NCBI RefSeq assembly: GCF_003627215.1
Contig: NZ_CP032677.1
Coordinates: forward strand, 3,105,501-3,169,500
Direction: 5' to 3'
DNA from: Pseudomonas sp. Leaf58
GTDB taxonomy: Bacteria; Pseudomonadota; Gammaproteobacteria; Pseudomonadales; Pseudomonadaceae
DNA: 64,000 bases
Part shown: piece after piece, positions 8,134-15,644 of the stretch
How positions within the stretch are numbered: position 1 is the first letter of the stretch
How the letters are laid out: the number at the start of each line of letters is the position of its first letter
Translations under genes and position numbers: made by a program
The notes under the pieces: model-generated
What the model was told of the DNA's origin: nothing
Databases searched by the model: none
Seen by the model: only the letters and a program-made list of their open reading frames with translations

Positions 8134-9117
8134 ATGGCAACCCAACAGATCGGTTTTGACCCTCAGGCCTTCCGGGCCGCACTCGGCACCTTTACCACCG
8201 GCGTCACCATCATCACCTCCCAGGCCGATGACGGCACGCCGGTTGGCATTACCGCCAACAGCTTCAACTCGGTGTCGCTGAACCCGCCGCTGGTGCTGTG
8301 GAGCCTGTCCAAGCAGGCCCGTAGCCTACCGGCGTTCAGCAACGGCAAGCACTGGAACGTGCATGTGCTGTCGATCGAACAGGAAAAACTGTCTGGCCGC
8401 TTCGCCACCCAGGGCGAGGATAAGTTTGCCGAAATCGAACTGGATAACGGCATCAGCGATGCCCCGCTGCTGCAGGACTGCACTGCGCGCTTTCAGTGCC
8501 GCACGGCCTTCCAGTACGAGGGCGGCGACCATGTGATCTTCGTTGGCGAGGTGCTGGCCTTCGACCACAGCGACCGCGCGCCGCTGGCCTTCCAAAGCGG
8601 CCAGTACGCCCTGGCCACGCGCAAACCACGCAGCGAGCTGCGCCTGGCGACCACGCCACCGCCGCCCGAATGCAGCTACACCGAAGACTTGCTGGGTTAC
8701 CTGCTGGGCCGTAGCCATTACCAGGTGCTCAACCAATTGCGCCACCTGCTGAGCAACCGCCAGCTGGATGAACAGGCCTTCTTCGTCCTGGCCGTGTTGT
8801 CGATCCGTGACGACCTGAGCCTCGAAGAACTCAACACCTTCGTCAGCTACACCGGCCACGTGGTCACCCTGGCCGGCATGCGCTTCCTCGAACGCCAGGG
8901 CCTGGTGGCCATTGAAGGCGCTGCCGGGCAGCCGCGCTTCGTGCTCACGGCTGATGGCCGCGAGCTGTCGTTGCAGCAAGTAGCCCTGGCCAAGGTGGTG
9001 GAGGAGGAACTCATCGCCAAACTGGGCGAAGCCGATGCGCACATGCTCAAGGTACTGCTCAAGCGCTTGATCGTGGTCAGTGACCCCGGCTTGCCCGACC
9101 TGTGGGCGCCGCGATGA
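8134..9117 (+). CDS. Flavin reductase fused to a MarR-like C-terminal domain
   Basis: A 327-residue protein in two parts. Residues 1 to about 165 are an HpaC-type flavin reductase (FRALGTFTTGVTIITS, GITANSFNSVSLNPPLVLWSL, HVLSIEQEKLSGRFA), which reduces FMN or FAD with NAD(P)H for a partner monooxygenase. Residues from about 185 to the end resemble a MarR-type winged helix (NQLRHLLSNRQLDEQAFFVLAVL, GMRFLERQGLVAIEG). The reductase C1 of Acinetobacter p-hydroxyphenylacetate hydroxylase has the same layout, where the extra domain gates activity by substrate binding. The matching monooxygenase is not in this window. The MFS gene overlaps its stop by 4 bp. Confidence 0.87.
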   Translation: MATQQIGFDPQAFRAALGTFTTGVTIITSQADDGTPVGITANSFNSVSLNPPLVLWSLSKQARSLPAFSNGKHWNVHVLSIEQEKLSGRFATQGEDKFAEIELDNGISDAPLLQDCTARFQCRTAFQYEGGDHVIFVGEVLAFDHSDRAPLAFQSGQYALATRKPRSELRLATTPPPPECSYTEDLLGYLLGRSHYQVLNQLRHLLSNRQLDEQAFFVLAVLSIRDDLSLEELNTFVSYTGHVVTLAGMRFLERQGLVAIEGAAGQPRFVLTADGRELSLQQVALAKVVEEELIAKLGEADAHMLKVLLKRLIVVSDPGLPDLWAPR

Positions 9118-10448
9118 GCAGCGCCGCGCCGACCCTGCCGGCGACGAGGGTCGGCTGGCGCAGCCATGGCCTGTTGCTGCTGATGGCGGCGGTGTTCGCC
9201 GACAACTTCGTTGGCCGGCAGATCCTGGCGGTGATGTTCGAGCCGATCAAGGCCGAGTTCGGCGTGGGCGATAGCGCGTTAGGGTTGATTTCGGGCCTGG
9301 CGTTCGCCGCCGTCTATGCCCTGCTCGGCCTGCCCGCCGGGCGCCTGGTCGACCGCCTGCCGCGGGTGCGCCTGCTGGCTGTGGCCTGCCTGCTGTGGGC
9401 GCTGGCGACGATGCTGTGCGGGCTGGCGGGCAGCTTTCTGGTGCTGGCCCTGGCGCGCATGCTGGTGGCAGTGAGCGAAGCACCGACCACCTCGGCGTCG
9501 CTGTCGCTGATCGCCGACCTGTACCCGCCGCAACGGCGCTCGTTCGCCATCAGTTGCTTCACCGCTGCGCCGACGTTCTCGTCGATCATCGGCCTGAGCA
9601 TCGGTGCCTGGGTGGTCGAGCAATATGGCTGGCGCACGGCGTTTGTCGCCTTGGGCCTGCCTGCCCTGGTATTTGCCGCCACGCTTGGGCTGCTGGTGCG
9701 TGAACCAGCACGCGGCCGCTGGGACCTGAGCGCCCACCCTGCCCCTGCAGTGCGCCTTGGCCTGCGCGCCGAAGCCTCCGCGCTGTGGGCGTTGGCGCCG
9801 TATCGCTGGCTGATTGTCGCCGGTGGGCTGACCACGCTGGGCTCCTACGCCGTGGCCATGTGGAATACCAGCTTCCTGGTGCGCTCCCATGGCCTGTCGC
9901 TACAGGACGCCGGCATCCTCGCTGGCGTGGTCTGCGGCAGCGCTGCCGGGGTTGGCGGGCTGTTCAGCGGCTGGCTGAGCGACCGCCTGGGCCGCCGCGC
10001 CGCACACTGGCAACTGTCGCTGCCCATGTTCGGCCACCTGGCGGCGCTTTCGGCGTTGATCAGCTACCTGTTGTGGCCCAGCGACCTGCTGCTCACCCTC
10101 GGTGCCCTGCCGGTACCGGCGGCCATGCTCTGGTGTGCGCTGTACAGCTTCTTTGCGGTGTGGTGGGTCGCGCCGTCGTACAACCTGGTGACGCAACTGG
10201 TCCCGCCCCAGCGGCGCGGCACGGCGATGGCCTTGCAGACTATCGTTAGCACCCTGCTGGGCGTAGGTGTCGGCCCCTTGCTGACGGGCCTGCTCAGCGA
10301 CCTGCTGCAACCGCTGTACGGCGTGCAATCGCTGCGTTATGCGTTGCTGCTGGTCAGCCTGCCGGTGCTGGGTGCGGTGCTGCTGTTGCTGCGCACGTCG
10401 CTGCATGTGACGGGGCAAGCCCGGCCAGCGGCCTTGCCCGTGGAGTAA
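9114..10448 (+). CDS. MFS transporter
   Basis: A 444-residue major facilitator protein with about 12 hydrophobic segments. The start at 9114 overlaps the flavin reductase stop (ATGA); an in-frame ATG 12 bp earlier is possible. The loop after helix 2 reads LPAGRLVDRLPRVRLL, a GxxxDRxxRR-like motif, and the second half has FSGWLSDRLGRRAAHW. The family includes aromatic-acid and other organic-acid importers. Its coupling to the flavin reductase suggests it imports the substrate of the cluster, or an intermediate made by the periplasmic amidase. The solute cannot be deduced. Confidence 0.88.
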   Translation: MSSAAPTLPATRVGWRSHGLLLLMAAVFADNFVGRQILAVMFEPIKAEFGVGDSALGLISGLAFAAVYALLGLPAGRLVDRLPRVRLLAVACLLWALATMLCGLAGSFLVLALARMLVAVSEAPTTSASLSLIADLYPPQRRSFAISCFTAAPTFSSIIGLSIGAWVVEQYGWRTAFVALGLPALVFAATLGLLVREPARGRWDLSAHPAPAVRLGLRAEASALWALAPYRWLIVAGGLTTLGSYAVAMWNTSFLVRSHGLSLQDAGILAGVVCGSAAGVGGLFSGWLSDRLGRRAAHWQLSLPMFGHLAALSALISYLLWPSDLLLTLGALPVPAAMLWCALYSFFAVWWVAPSYNLVTQLVPPQRRGTAMALQTIVSTLLGVGVGPLLTGLLSDLLQPLYGVQSLRYALLLVSLPVLGAVLLLLRTSLHVTGQARPAALPVE

Positions 10449-10455
10449 CGGCGCT

Positions 10456-11202
10456 TCAGCGCGGGCGCTGGGCGAAGGCGGCGATGGCGGTTTGCGCCGC
10501 CGGTGCCTGCAACAGCGTGGCAAAGGCTTGTGCCTCGGCGTTGATGCGGGCGCTCACTTCAGCCTGCATGCCCAGCTTGAGCAGGCGCTTGGTCTGAATG
10601 AGGGCGGCGGATGGCTTTTGCGCAAGTTTGTGCGCCTGGGCCAATGCCCAAGCCTGCACTTCAGCCGCAGGCAACAGGCGGTTGACCCACCCTGCCTGTA
10701 GCGCAAAATCGGCATCGAAGGGCTCGCCGGTCATCAGCGCTTCGGCCGCCACCTGGTAGCCCAGCAACCTTGGCAGAAGCAAGGTCGATGCCCCCTCGGG
10801 GCACACCCCAAGGTTGACGAACGGCAAGCTGAAGCGTGCGTCGGTGGCGGCGTAGACCAGGTCGCAGTGCAACAGCAAGGTGCTGCCGATACCCACTGCC
10901 AGCCCACAGACTGCCGCCACCAGCGGTTTGGGGAAGTCATTCAGGGCATGCAGCAACTGCCACACCGGGGCATGCGCCGCCAAGGGCGGAAACTCGATGA
11001 AATCATTGAGGTCGTTGCCTGCCGAAAACACCGAGGCACTGCCCTGCAGCACGACAGCGTGGATGTCGTTGGCATGGGCGGCGCTTTCGAGGATTTGCCT
11101 GAGCGCTTGGTACATCGGGGTAGTGAAGGCGTTCTTGCGGGCTGGGCGGTTGAAGGTGACCACCAGGACGCCTGCGGTTTGCTGGGTAAGGATCTCGTGC
11201 AT
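10456..11202 (-). CDS. Enoyl-CoA isomerase/hydratase-like crotonase
   Basis: A 248-residue crotonase. The oxyanion region SAGNDLNDF and the block VGIGSTLLLHCDLVYAA are present. Both hydratase glutamates are missing: the GGGCE position reads GIGST and the QPE position reads LPFVNLG. A glutamate follows in GVCPEGAST, the arrangement of Delta3,Delta2-enoyl-CoA isomerases. It therefore more likely moves a double bond than adds water. It converges on the MFS gene with only 7 bp between stops. A weak relative of the cluster motif lies upstream (11272-11285), which may make it a member of the same regulon. Confidence 0.85.
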   Translation of the reverse strand: MHEILTQQTAGVLVVTFNRPARKNAFTTPMYQALRQILESAAHANDIHAVVLQGSASVFSAGNDLNDFIEFPPLAAHAPVWQLLHALNDFPKPLVAAVCGLAVGIGSTLLLHCDLVYAATDARFSLPFVNLGVCPEGASTLLLPRLLGYQVAAEALMTGEPFDADFALQAGWVNRLLPAAEVQAWALAQAHKLAQKPSAALIQTKRLLKLGMQAEVSARINAEAQAFATLLQAPAAQTAIAAFAQRPR

Positions 11203-11395
11203 GCTGCTCTCGGATTAGCCGGGGCCAGGATTGGTGGGCTACCTATAGAATGTTGAGGCTTGGCCTGAAACGTCCGAATTGAGTAGGCACCTCGGCAACG
11301 TACCGAGCCAGCAGTGGATGGAGCCATCTATTGAGATGCCCTCTCCCGTCGGGCAAACTCCGGTTGCTTCATTGGCCGATAACAGGAGTTTAGGG

Positions 11396-11617
11396 ATGCC
11401 ATTGCCACTGACGGAACATACTGCCTTGTTGGCCGCAAAGGGTGTAGGCATTGACTCGCTTGCGGTGCTCAGCAAAGCGAATGCTTGTGACATCCTGGCT
11501 CAGGCGTCGGCAGCAGTGGGATCGACTTGCTGGAAGAATAGCCCCCAGGTTCGGGCCGACATTAACGCGGCCATTGAGCGTGCAAAGGACTCTCAGTTGA
11601 GCACCCCTAGTGCGTAA
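11396..11617 (+). CDS. Small protein of unknown function, coupled to the YafY-like regulator
   Basis: A 73-residue frame starting MPLPLTEHTALLAAKG. The evidence is mainly translational: AGGAG lies 7 bp before the ATG, and the stop overlaps the GTG start of the next gene by 8 bp, as in coupled genes. The protein is soluble and alanine-rich, with a predicted helix in QVRADINAAIERAKDSQ. I do not recognise a family. Base composition is lower in GC than the ped and catabolic genes, in line with acquired DNA. It could also be a remnant of a larger gene; the frame remains open about 117 bp further upstream. Confidence 0.45.
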   Translation: MPLPLTEHTALLAAKGVGIDSLAVLSKANACDILAQASAAVGSTCWKNSPQVRADINAAIERAKDSQLSTPSA

Positions 11618-12323
11618 AGCTGATCGCTTATTTCAATTGGTAAATCTAATTCGTGTCCATCAGCCAATCTCTGCTGAACGACTGGCTAGCCGAATTGGCG
11701 TTTCCGTTCGCTCAATCTACCGATACATCGACGACCTTTCCTTCAGCGGAATCCCAATCTATGGTACCGCTGGCGTGGGGTATGCCTTGGATGCCGATTT
11801 TGAGATGCCGCCTTTAACGTTGAACAGGCTCGAACTGGATGCATTGATGCTTGGGATGGAAATGCTTTCAGCTTCCGCCGATAACGACCTAAGTGCTGCT
11901 GCAAGGATGTTGTTGAGCAAAATTTCAGCGTCCATAGTCCATCACAAGTTTGACCCCAGCACGGCAAAAATCAGGGCACTTGGAACCACACCGTCCTCGA
12001 CCCGTGGCCATTTGGCAACCCTTCGAAATGCCATCGAAAACCCTCAGGCGCTGAAAATAACTTATACCAGCCTGGACGGTGTGGTTTCGCAACGCGTCAT
12101 TTTCCCCCTTGGCCTTTTCTACTGGGGAGGAAAGTGGACGGTTGGAAGCTGGTGTAGCGCCCGGGCGGCTTACCGCGATTTTCGGGTCGATCGCATAGCC
12201 TCCATCGCTATTGCCCAACAACCATCACCCGACAATCCTGCCCTTGATCTCCAAGCGTATATGAAGCACCAAGCAAGCCAGTGGAAAGCGATCACCACTA
12301 CTGACACTACGCTGTCAGTATGA
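11610..12323 (+). CDS. YafY-family transcriptional regulator (HTH plus WYL domain)
   Basis: A 237-residue protein with a GTG start. Residues 1-60 form a DeoR/HTH_11 winged helix (RLFQLVNLIRVHQPISAERL, IGVSVRSIYRYIDDL). Residues about 140-215 are a WYL domain (ITYTSLDGVVSQRVIFPLGL, FYWGGKWTVGSWCSARAAYR, FRVDRI), which binds small ligands or nucleic acid ends in other members. YafY-like regulators commonly control an adjacent small enzyme, here probably the ABM-like gene 44 bp downstream. The gene has modest GC and sits in the accessory segment. Confidence 0.88.
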   Translation: MRKADRLFQLVNLIRVHQPISAERLASRIGVSVRSIYRYIDDLSFSGIPIYGTAGVGYALDADFEMPPLTLNRLELDALMLGMEMLSASADNDLSAAARMLLSKISASIVHHKFDPSTAKIRALGTTPSSTRGHLATLRNAIENPQALKITYTSLDGVVSQRVIFPLGLFYWGGKWTVGSWCSARAAYRDFRVDRIASIAIAQQPSPDNPALDLQAYMKHQASQWKAITTTDTTLSV

Positions 12324-12367
12324 GCCACTGATAATGGGGACTCCCTCACCCACAGAAGGTCATCCCT

Positions 12368-12676
12368 ATGCAGCACTCATCTCATGTACTCGAATTAGCC
12401 ATTTTCAAAGTCAAACAGGAATGCGTTGCGCAAGTGCCTGTGCTCCGCGCCGGGCTTCGTGAAACGTTAAAGACTTTTCCTGGTTTGATTGAGTACCGTG
12501 CCTACTGCCCGATGAGCGATGACCGAATCTTCGCGGACTTAGCAATGTGGGACAGTCTTGAGAACGCGCAAAAAGTGGCAAAGGCGTTCAACGATGGCGA
12601 TCCGAGGTTCTCTGAGTATATGTACGCTATTGAAAACCTGACGTTCATGAGTCACCTCGTTCCAGAGATGAGTTGA
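12368..12676 (+). CDS. ABM/dimeric alpha-beta barrel protein
   Basis: A 102-residue protein (HVLELAIFKVKQECVAQVPV, FPGLIEYRAYCPMSDD, FADLAMWDSLENAQKVAKAF). The pattern of a strand, a helix and an ELAMW-type final strand fits the ferredoxin-like ABM fold of small monooxygenases and stress-response barrels. Such proteins often lie beside YafY regulators. No catalytic residue can be assigned. It begins 44 bp after the regulator and is followed by a hairpin, so the regulator and this gene may be one transcript. Confidence 0.7.
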   Translation: MQHSSHVLELAIFKVKQECVAQVPVLRAGLRETLKTFPGLIEYRAYCPMSDDRIFADLAMWDSLENAQKVAKAFNDGDPRFSEYMYAIENLTFMSHLVPEMS

Positions 12677-12704
12677 CCCCGGCGGACGGCCAGAGCAAGC
12701 AAGA

Positions 12705-12738
12705 GACACCGATGCCTTTGCTGTCAGGCATCGGTGTC
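12705..12738. terminator. Perfect 12-bp stem hairpin after the ABM-like gene
   Basis: GACACCGATGCC at 12705-12716 is perfectly repeated in inverse at 12727-12738, with a 10-base loop. There is no clear T-run after it, so it may be a weak terminator or an RNA stability element. Confidence 0.55.
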
Positions 12739-13101
12739 GTCGCTTCCAGTGTAAGTGTTCGCGGGCCATGGCAGACGAGTTAGAACATGCACCAACACTT
12801 TTGTAAGCATCCGGGTAAGTCACCGTAAGCGCCTGACATCATCCGTTTCTAGCGTTCCACAGCAGATCCCTACCGGCCCGGCCGCCCTCTGTCAGGTATG
12901 CTTCCACCATTCCCGTCCGTAATTTTTTATTGACACCCAAAAAGCCTCTGAGTATCGTCCGTCCTCCCTCCTTTCCGGCTACCTCTGCCGTGAACCGCCC
13001 AGGCGTTAACTCGCGAAGCGGTCATACACGTTGCCGACACTTATACGGTCGCTATCTACTGGCGCGCCTCATTTCCGGTATCAAGTGTTAAGGATGATTC
13101 C
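12739..13101. other. Intergenic DNA, no gene seen
   Basis: About 360 bp of moderate-GC sequence between the hairpin and the acetyltransferase. Both strands lack a frame with a credible ribosome-binding site. It should hold the acetyltransferase promoter, but no clear -35/-10 pair was found. Confidence 0.5.
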
Positions 13102-13539
13102 ATGATCATTCGTCAGGCTACTAACGCCGACCATCCGCAACTGCTCAACATTTGGCTGCGCTCCGTTCGCGCCACGCATCACTTCCTACAAGAATCCGAT
13201 ATTGAGGCATTGCTCCCTCAGCTCCGCGATATTTACCTACCCGCTGTTGAATTATGGGTTGCGGTAGATGCCGAGGACTGCCCGCTAGGGTTCATCGGGC
13301 TGAATGAAAACCACGTAGAGATGCTGTTCATCGAACCCGATCTGCGAGGCCAAGGGATTGGCCGCGCGCTGCTGGATCATGCCCGCAGTTCGCGCAGTCA
13401 GATGAGTGTTGATGTGAATGAACAGAACCCCGAAGCGGTAGGGTTCTATTTACATTACGGGTTTGTTCAAACGGGTCGCTCTCCGCTGGATGGCGAGGGC
13501 CGCCCCTTCCCCTTGCTGCACCTGAACCTACCCGGCTAG
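13102..13539 (+). CDS. GNAT N-acetyltransferase, YjaB-like
   Basis: A 145-residue GNAT enzyme. The acetyl-CoA pyrophosphate loop RGQGIGRALLDHA is present, and the tail VDVNEQNPEAVGFYLHYGF...TGRSPLDGEGRPFPLLHL closely resembles E. coli YjaB (VNEQN, FY, GF, TGRS, GRPYPLL). It transfers an acetyl group from acetyl-CoA to an amine; the acceptor is unknown. It is monocistronic in appearance and lies in the accessory segment before the TetR-RND genes. Confidence 0.9.
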   Translation: MIIRQATNADHPQLLNIWLRSVRATHHFLQESDIEALLPQLRDIYLPAVELWVAVDAEDCPLGFIGLNENHVEMLFIEPDLRGQGIGRALLDHARSSRSQMSVDVNEQNPEAVGFYLHYGFVQTGRSPLDGEGRPFPLLHLNLPG

Positions 13540-13842
13540 GGCTGTAATCTCATCGCCTTGACCTGGGACTGCAACTGCAACGCCTGTGCCGCCAAGGCAC
13601 GAATCTGTCGCCCTAAGCGATGGCGTCAGGAAGGCGTGTTTGCAGGGCGCTAACGGCCAACGGCGCCTTCGGCTGTTTATAATCAGGCCCAACCATGCAC
13701 CCCGCAACCAGGCGGGTGCTCAACACGAGCGTTATCGTTCGATAACGATGCAGGGTACGTCTGGTACAGCTATACAATAGTGACTAAGCTACAAATTGGT
13801 CACCGCCTGTCAATCAGCTCTCCCGCAGGGTACGCTTTGAGC
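13540..13842. promoter_or_regulatory. Upstream region of the TetR gene with a palindrome and an operator
   Basis: At 13730-13747 there is a perfect palindrome CGTTATCG-TT-CGATAACG. A possible -10 (TACAAT) is at 13773-13778. At 13780-13803 lies a 24-bp inverted element with arms GTGACTAA and TTGGTCAC, which matches a second copy in front of the efflux genes. The second element would sit over the transcription start of the TetR gene. The first 190 bp show no feature. Confidence 0.6.
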
Positions 13843-14457
13843 ATGACTACACATACTCCCCCCACTCCCAGCCGCGGCCCTGCGGACCATGACGTCCGCG
13901 AGCAAGTGATCCAAGCTGCGATGGCGCATTTCGCCCACTACGGGTATGAAAAAACAACGGTCTCCGATTTGGCCAAGGCGATTGGCTTCTCGAAGGCCTA
14001 CGTCTACAAATTCTTTGACTCCAAACAAGCGATTGGCGAGGTCATTTGCGCTCACCGGCTGTCGTTGATCATGCAAATCGTCAATGAATCGATTGCCTCT
14101 GCGCCGACTGCATCAGAGAAGGTAAGGCGCCTATTTCGCTGCATTGCAGAAGCCGGAAGCGATCTGTTCTTTCATGATCGCAAGCTCTATGACATTGCCG
14201 CAGTGGCCTCGCGTGATCAGTGGCCATCGGTGAAGGCTCACGAGGCGCACCTGCTTCAGGTCATCAACGCGATTTTGCTGGAGGGCCGTGAACGGGGTGA
14301 ATTTGAACGCAAAACCCCACTGGATGAGGCTAGCCAAGCGGTTTACCTGGTGCTAAAGCCATACGTTAATGCAGCCCAGTTGCAGTACAACCTGGACACA
14401 GTCCAGGAAGCGGTCGTGTTGCTACCCGCGTTGATACTGAGGAGCCTAGCGCCTTAG
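13843..14457 (+). CDS. TetR-family repressor of the adjacent efflux pump
   Basis: A 204-residue protein started at the ATG at 13843 (MTTHTPPTPS). The frame extends to a GTG at 13780, but that codon lies inside the operator and near the likely transcription start. The N-terminal helix-turn-helix reads VIQAAMAHFAHYGYEKTTVS, then DLAKAIGFSKAYVYKFF, typical of TetR. The C-terminal ligand domain is not diagnostic. It is followed in the same direction by an RND adaptor and permease, and the same operator-like element precedes both transcripts. It therefore probably represses itself and the pump until an inducer binds. Confidence 0.9.
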   Translation: MTTHTPPTPSRGPADHDVREQVIQAAMAHFAHYGYEKTTVSDLAKAIGFSKAYVYKFFDSKQAIGEVICAHRLSLIMQIVNESIASAPTASEKVRRLFRCIAEAGSDLFFHDRKLYDIAAVASRDQWPSVKAHEAHLLQVINAILLEGRERGEFERKTPLDEASQAVYLVLKPYVNAAQLQYNLDTVQEAVVLLPALILRSLAP

Positions 14458-14466
14458 CGGAGCTTT

Positions 14467-14502
14467 GTGACCATTGACAGATTTGGTCACTAGAATAAGA
14501 AT
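14467..14502 (+). promoter_or_regulatory. Efflux operon promoter with TetR operator
   Basis: A 24-bp element at 14467-14490 has inverted arms GTGACCA and TGGTCAC, like the site before the TetR gene. A perfect -35 hexamer TTGACA (14474-14479) lies inside it, and an AAGAAT -10 candidate follows after 17 bp. A bound repressor would cover the -35 box. Confidence 0.65.
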
Positions 14503-14537
14503 GGGATACCTAGATAGCTCTATGAGTAAGGGATCCC

Positions 14538-15644
14538 ATGCGCCTCCATCTCGCCGCCTTAGCCATTTGCACGCTGCCGCTGATCCTGGCGGCATGCGGC
14601 GATTCGTACGCCCACAAAGACCCTCGTGACACACCACCACTGGTCAAGGTGGCCACGGTAGAGGGTTCTTTCGAAGCTGCTCGCGCCTTCACCGGTGTCG
14701 TTGCTGCCCGTACCCAGAGCGACCTCGGCTTCCGTGTGGAGGGGAAAATACTTGAACGCCTGGTAGATACCGGAGAGACGGTCAAACGCGGCCAGCCCCT
14801 GATGCGCCTGGATCCTGTCGACCTCAAACTGCAAGCTCGAGCACAGTTGGACGCGGTAGCATCGGCTAGAGCGCTCGCTAAACAAACGGCGGATGACGAG
14901 GCGCGATACCGCAAGCTGGTCGCTGAAGGTGCCGTTTCGGCATCGGCCTATGACCGAATAAAAGCAGCTGCAGACACCGCAAAGGCACAGCTGAGCGCCG
15001 CCCAGGCTGAAGCTGATGTGGCAAAAAACGCCACTGGGTATGCCGCTTTGCTGGCGGATGCTGATGGTGTGGTGATGGAAACCTTGGCAGAGCCAGGCCA
15101 AGTGGTCAGTGCCGGCCAACCTGTGGTGCGCTTGGCCCGGGCGGGCCAACGGGAGGTCGTTGTGCACCTCCCGGAAACACTACGCCCCGCTGTCGGTTCA
15201 GTTGCGCAAGCCACGCTATATGGCAACCCTGCGCATGCAGTGCCGGCAACACTGCGTCTGCTCTCCGAGGCAGCAGATGCTACCACCCGCACATTCGAAG
15301 CCAGGTACGTCCTTGCAGGCGCGCTGGCGAACTCGCCGCTTGGTGCCACGATCACGCTGAGAATCGGCCAGCAGCCCCCTGCACCCGAAGCACTCCAGGT
15401 GCCTATTGGGTCACTGTACGACCCCGGCAATGGGCCGGGCGTTTGGATGATAGCCGGCGAGCCCACGAAGGTTTCATGGCGCCCGGTCCAGGTACTGAAT
15501 GTCACTGACAATACCGCACGAGTGGTTGGCGAGCTGGAACCAGGTGAACAGGTGGTTGCACTAGGTGTGCATCTGCTGCGCGATGGGCAACAAGTCCGCA
15601 CTGCGCCAGCCGCACCCGCGGAAATAGCGGGGAGCCAGCCATGA
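14538..15644 (+). CDS. RND efflux periplasmic adaptor lipoprotein
   Basis: A 368-residue membrane-fusion protein. The signal ends in a lipobox (LILAACG), so the mature protein is lipid-anchored in the inner membrane. HlyD-family features are a barrel-sandwich lipoyl half (FRVEGKILERLVDTGETVKRG), a coiled-coil hairpin (about residues 90-160, QLDAVASARALAKQTADDE) and the second lipoyl half (ADGVVMETLAEPGQVVSAGQ). It links the permease to an outer-membrane channel. It overlaps the permease start by 4 bp. No outer-membrane gene follows, as in MexJK-type pumps that borrow one. Confidence 0.92.
   Translation: MRLHLAALAICTLPLILAACGDSYAHKDPRDTPPLVKVATVEGSFEAARAFTGVVAARTQSDLGFRVEGKILERLVDTGETVKRGQPLMRLDPVDLKLQARAQLDAVASARALAKQTADDEARYRKLVAEGAVSASAYDRIKAAADTAKAQLSAAQAEADVAKNATGYAALLADADGVVMETLAEPGQVVSAGQPVVRLARAGQREVVVHLPETLRPAVGSVAQATLYGNPAHAVPATLRLLSEAADATTRTFEARYVLAGALANSPLGATITLRIGQQPPAPEALQVPIGSLYDPGNGPGVWMIAGEPTKVSWRPVQVLNVTDNTARVVGELEPGEQVVALGVHLLRDGQQVRTAPAAPAEIAGSQP

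Noticed and set aside
11239..11493. An 84-codon minus-strand frame before the YafY-like gene
   Set aside because: It overlaps the better supported plus-strand small gene and lacks a ribosome-binding site.
13780..13842. GTG at 13780 as start of the TetR gene
   Set aside because: It lies within the operator and close to the expected transcription start, with no ribosome-binding site; the ATG at 13843 begins a normal TetR N-terminus.
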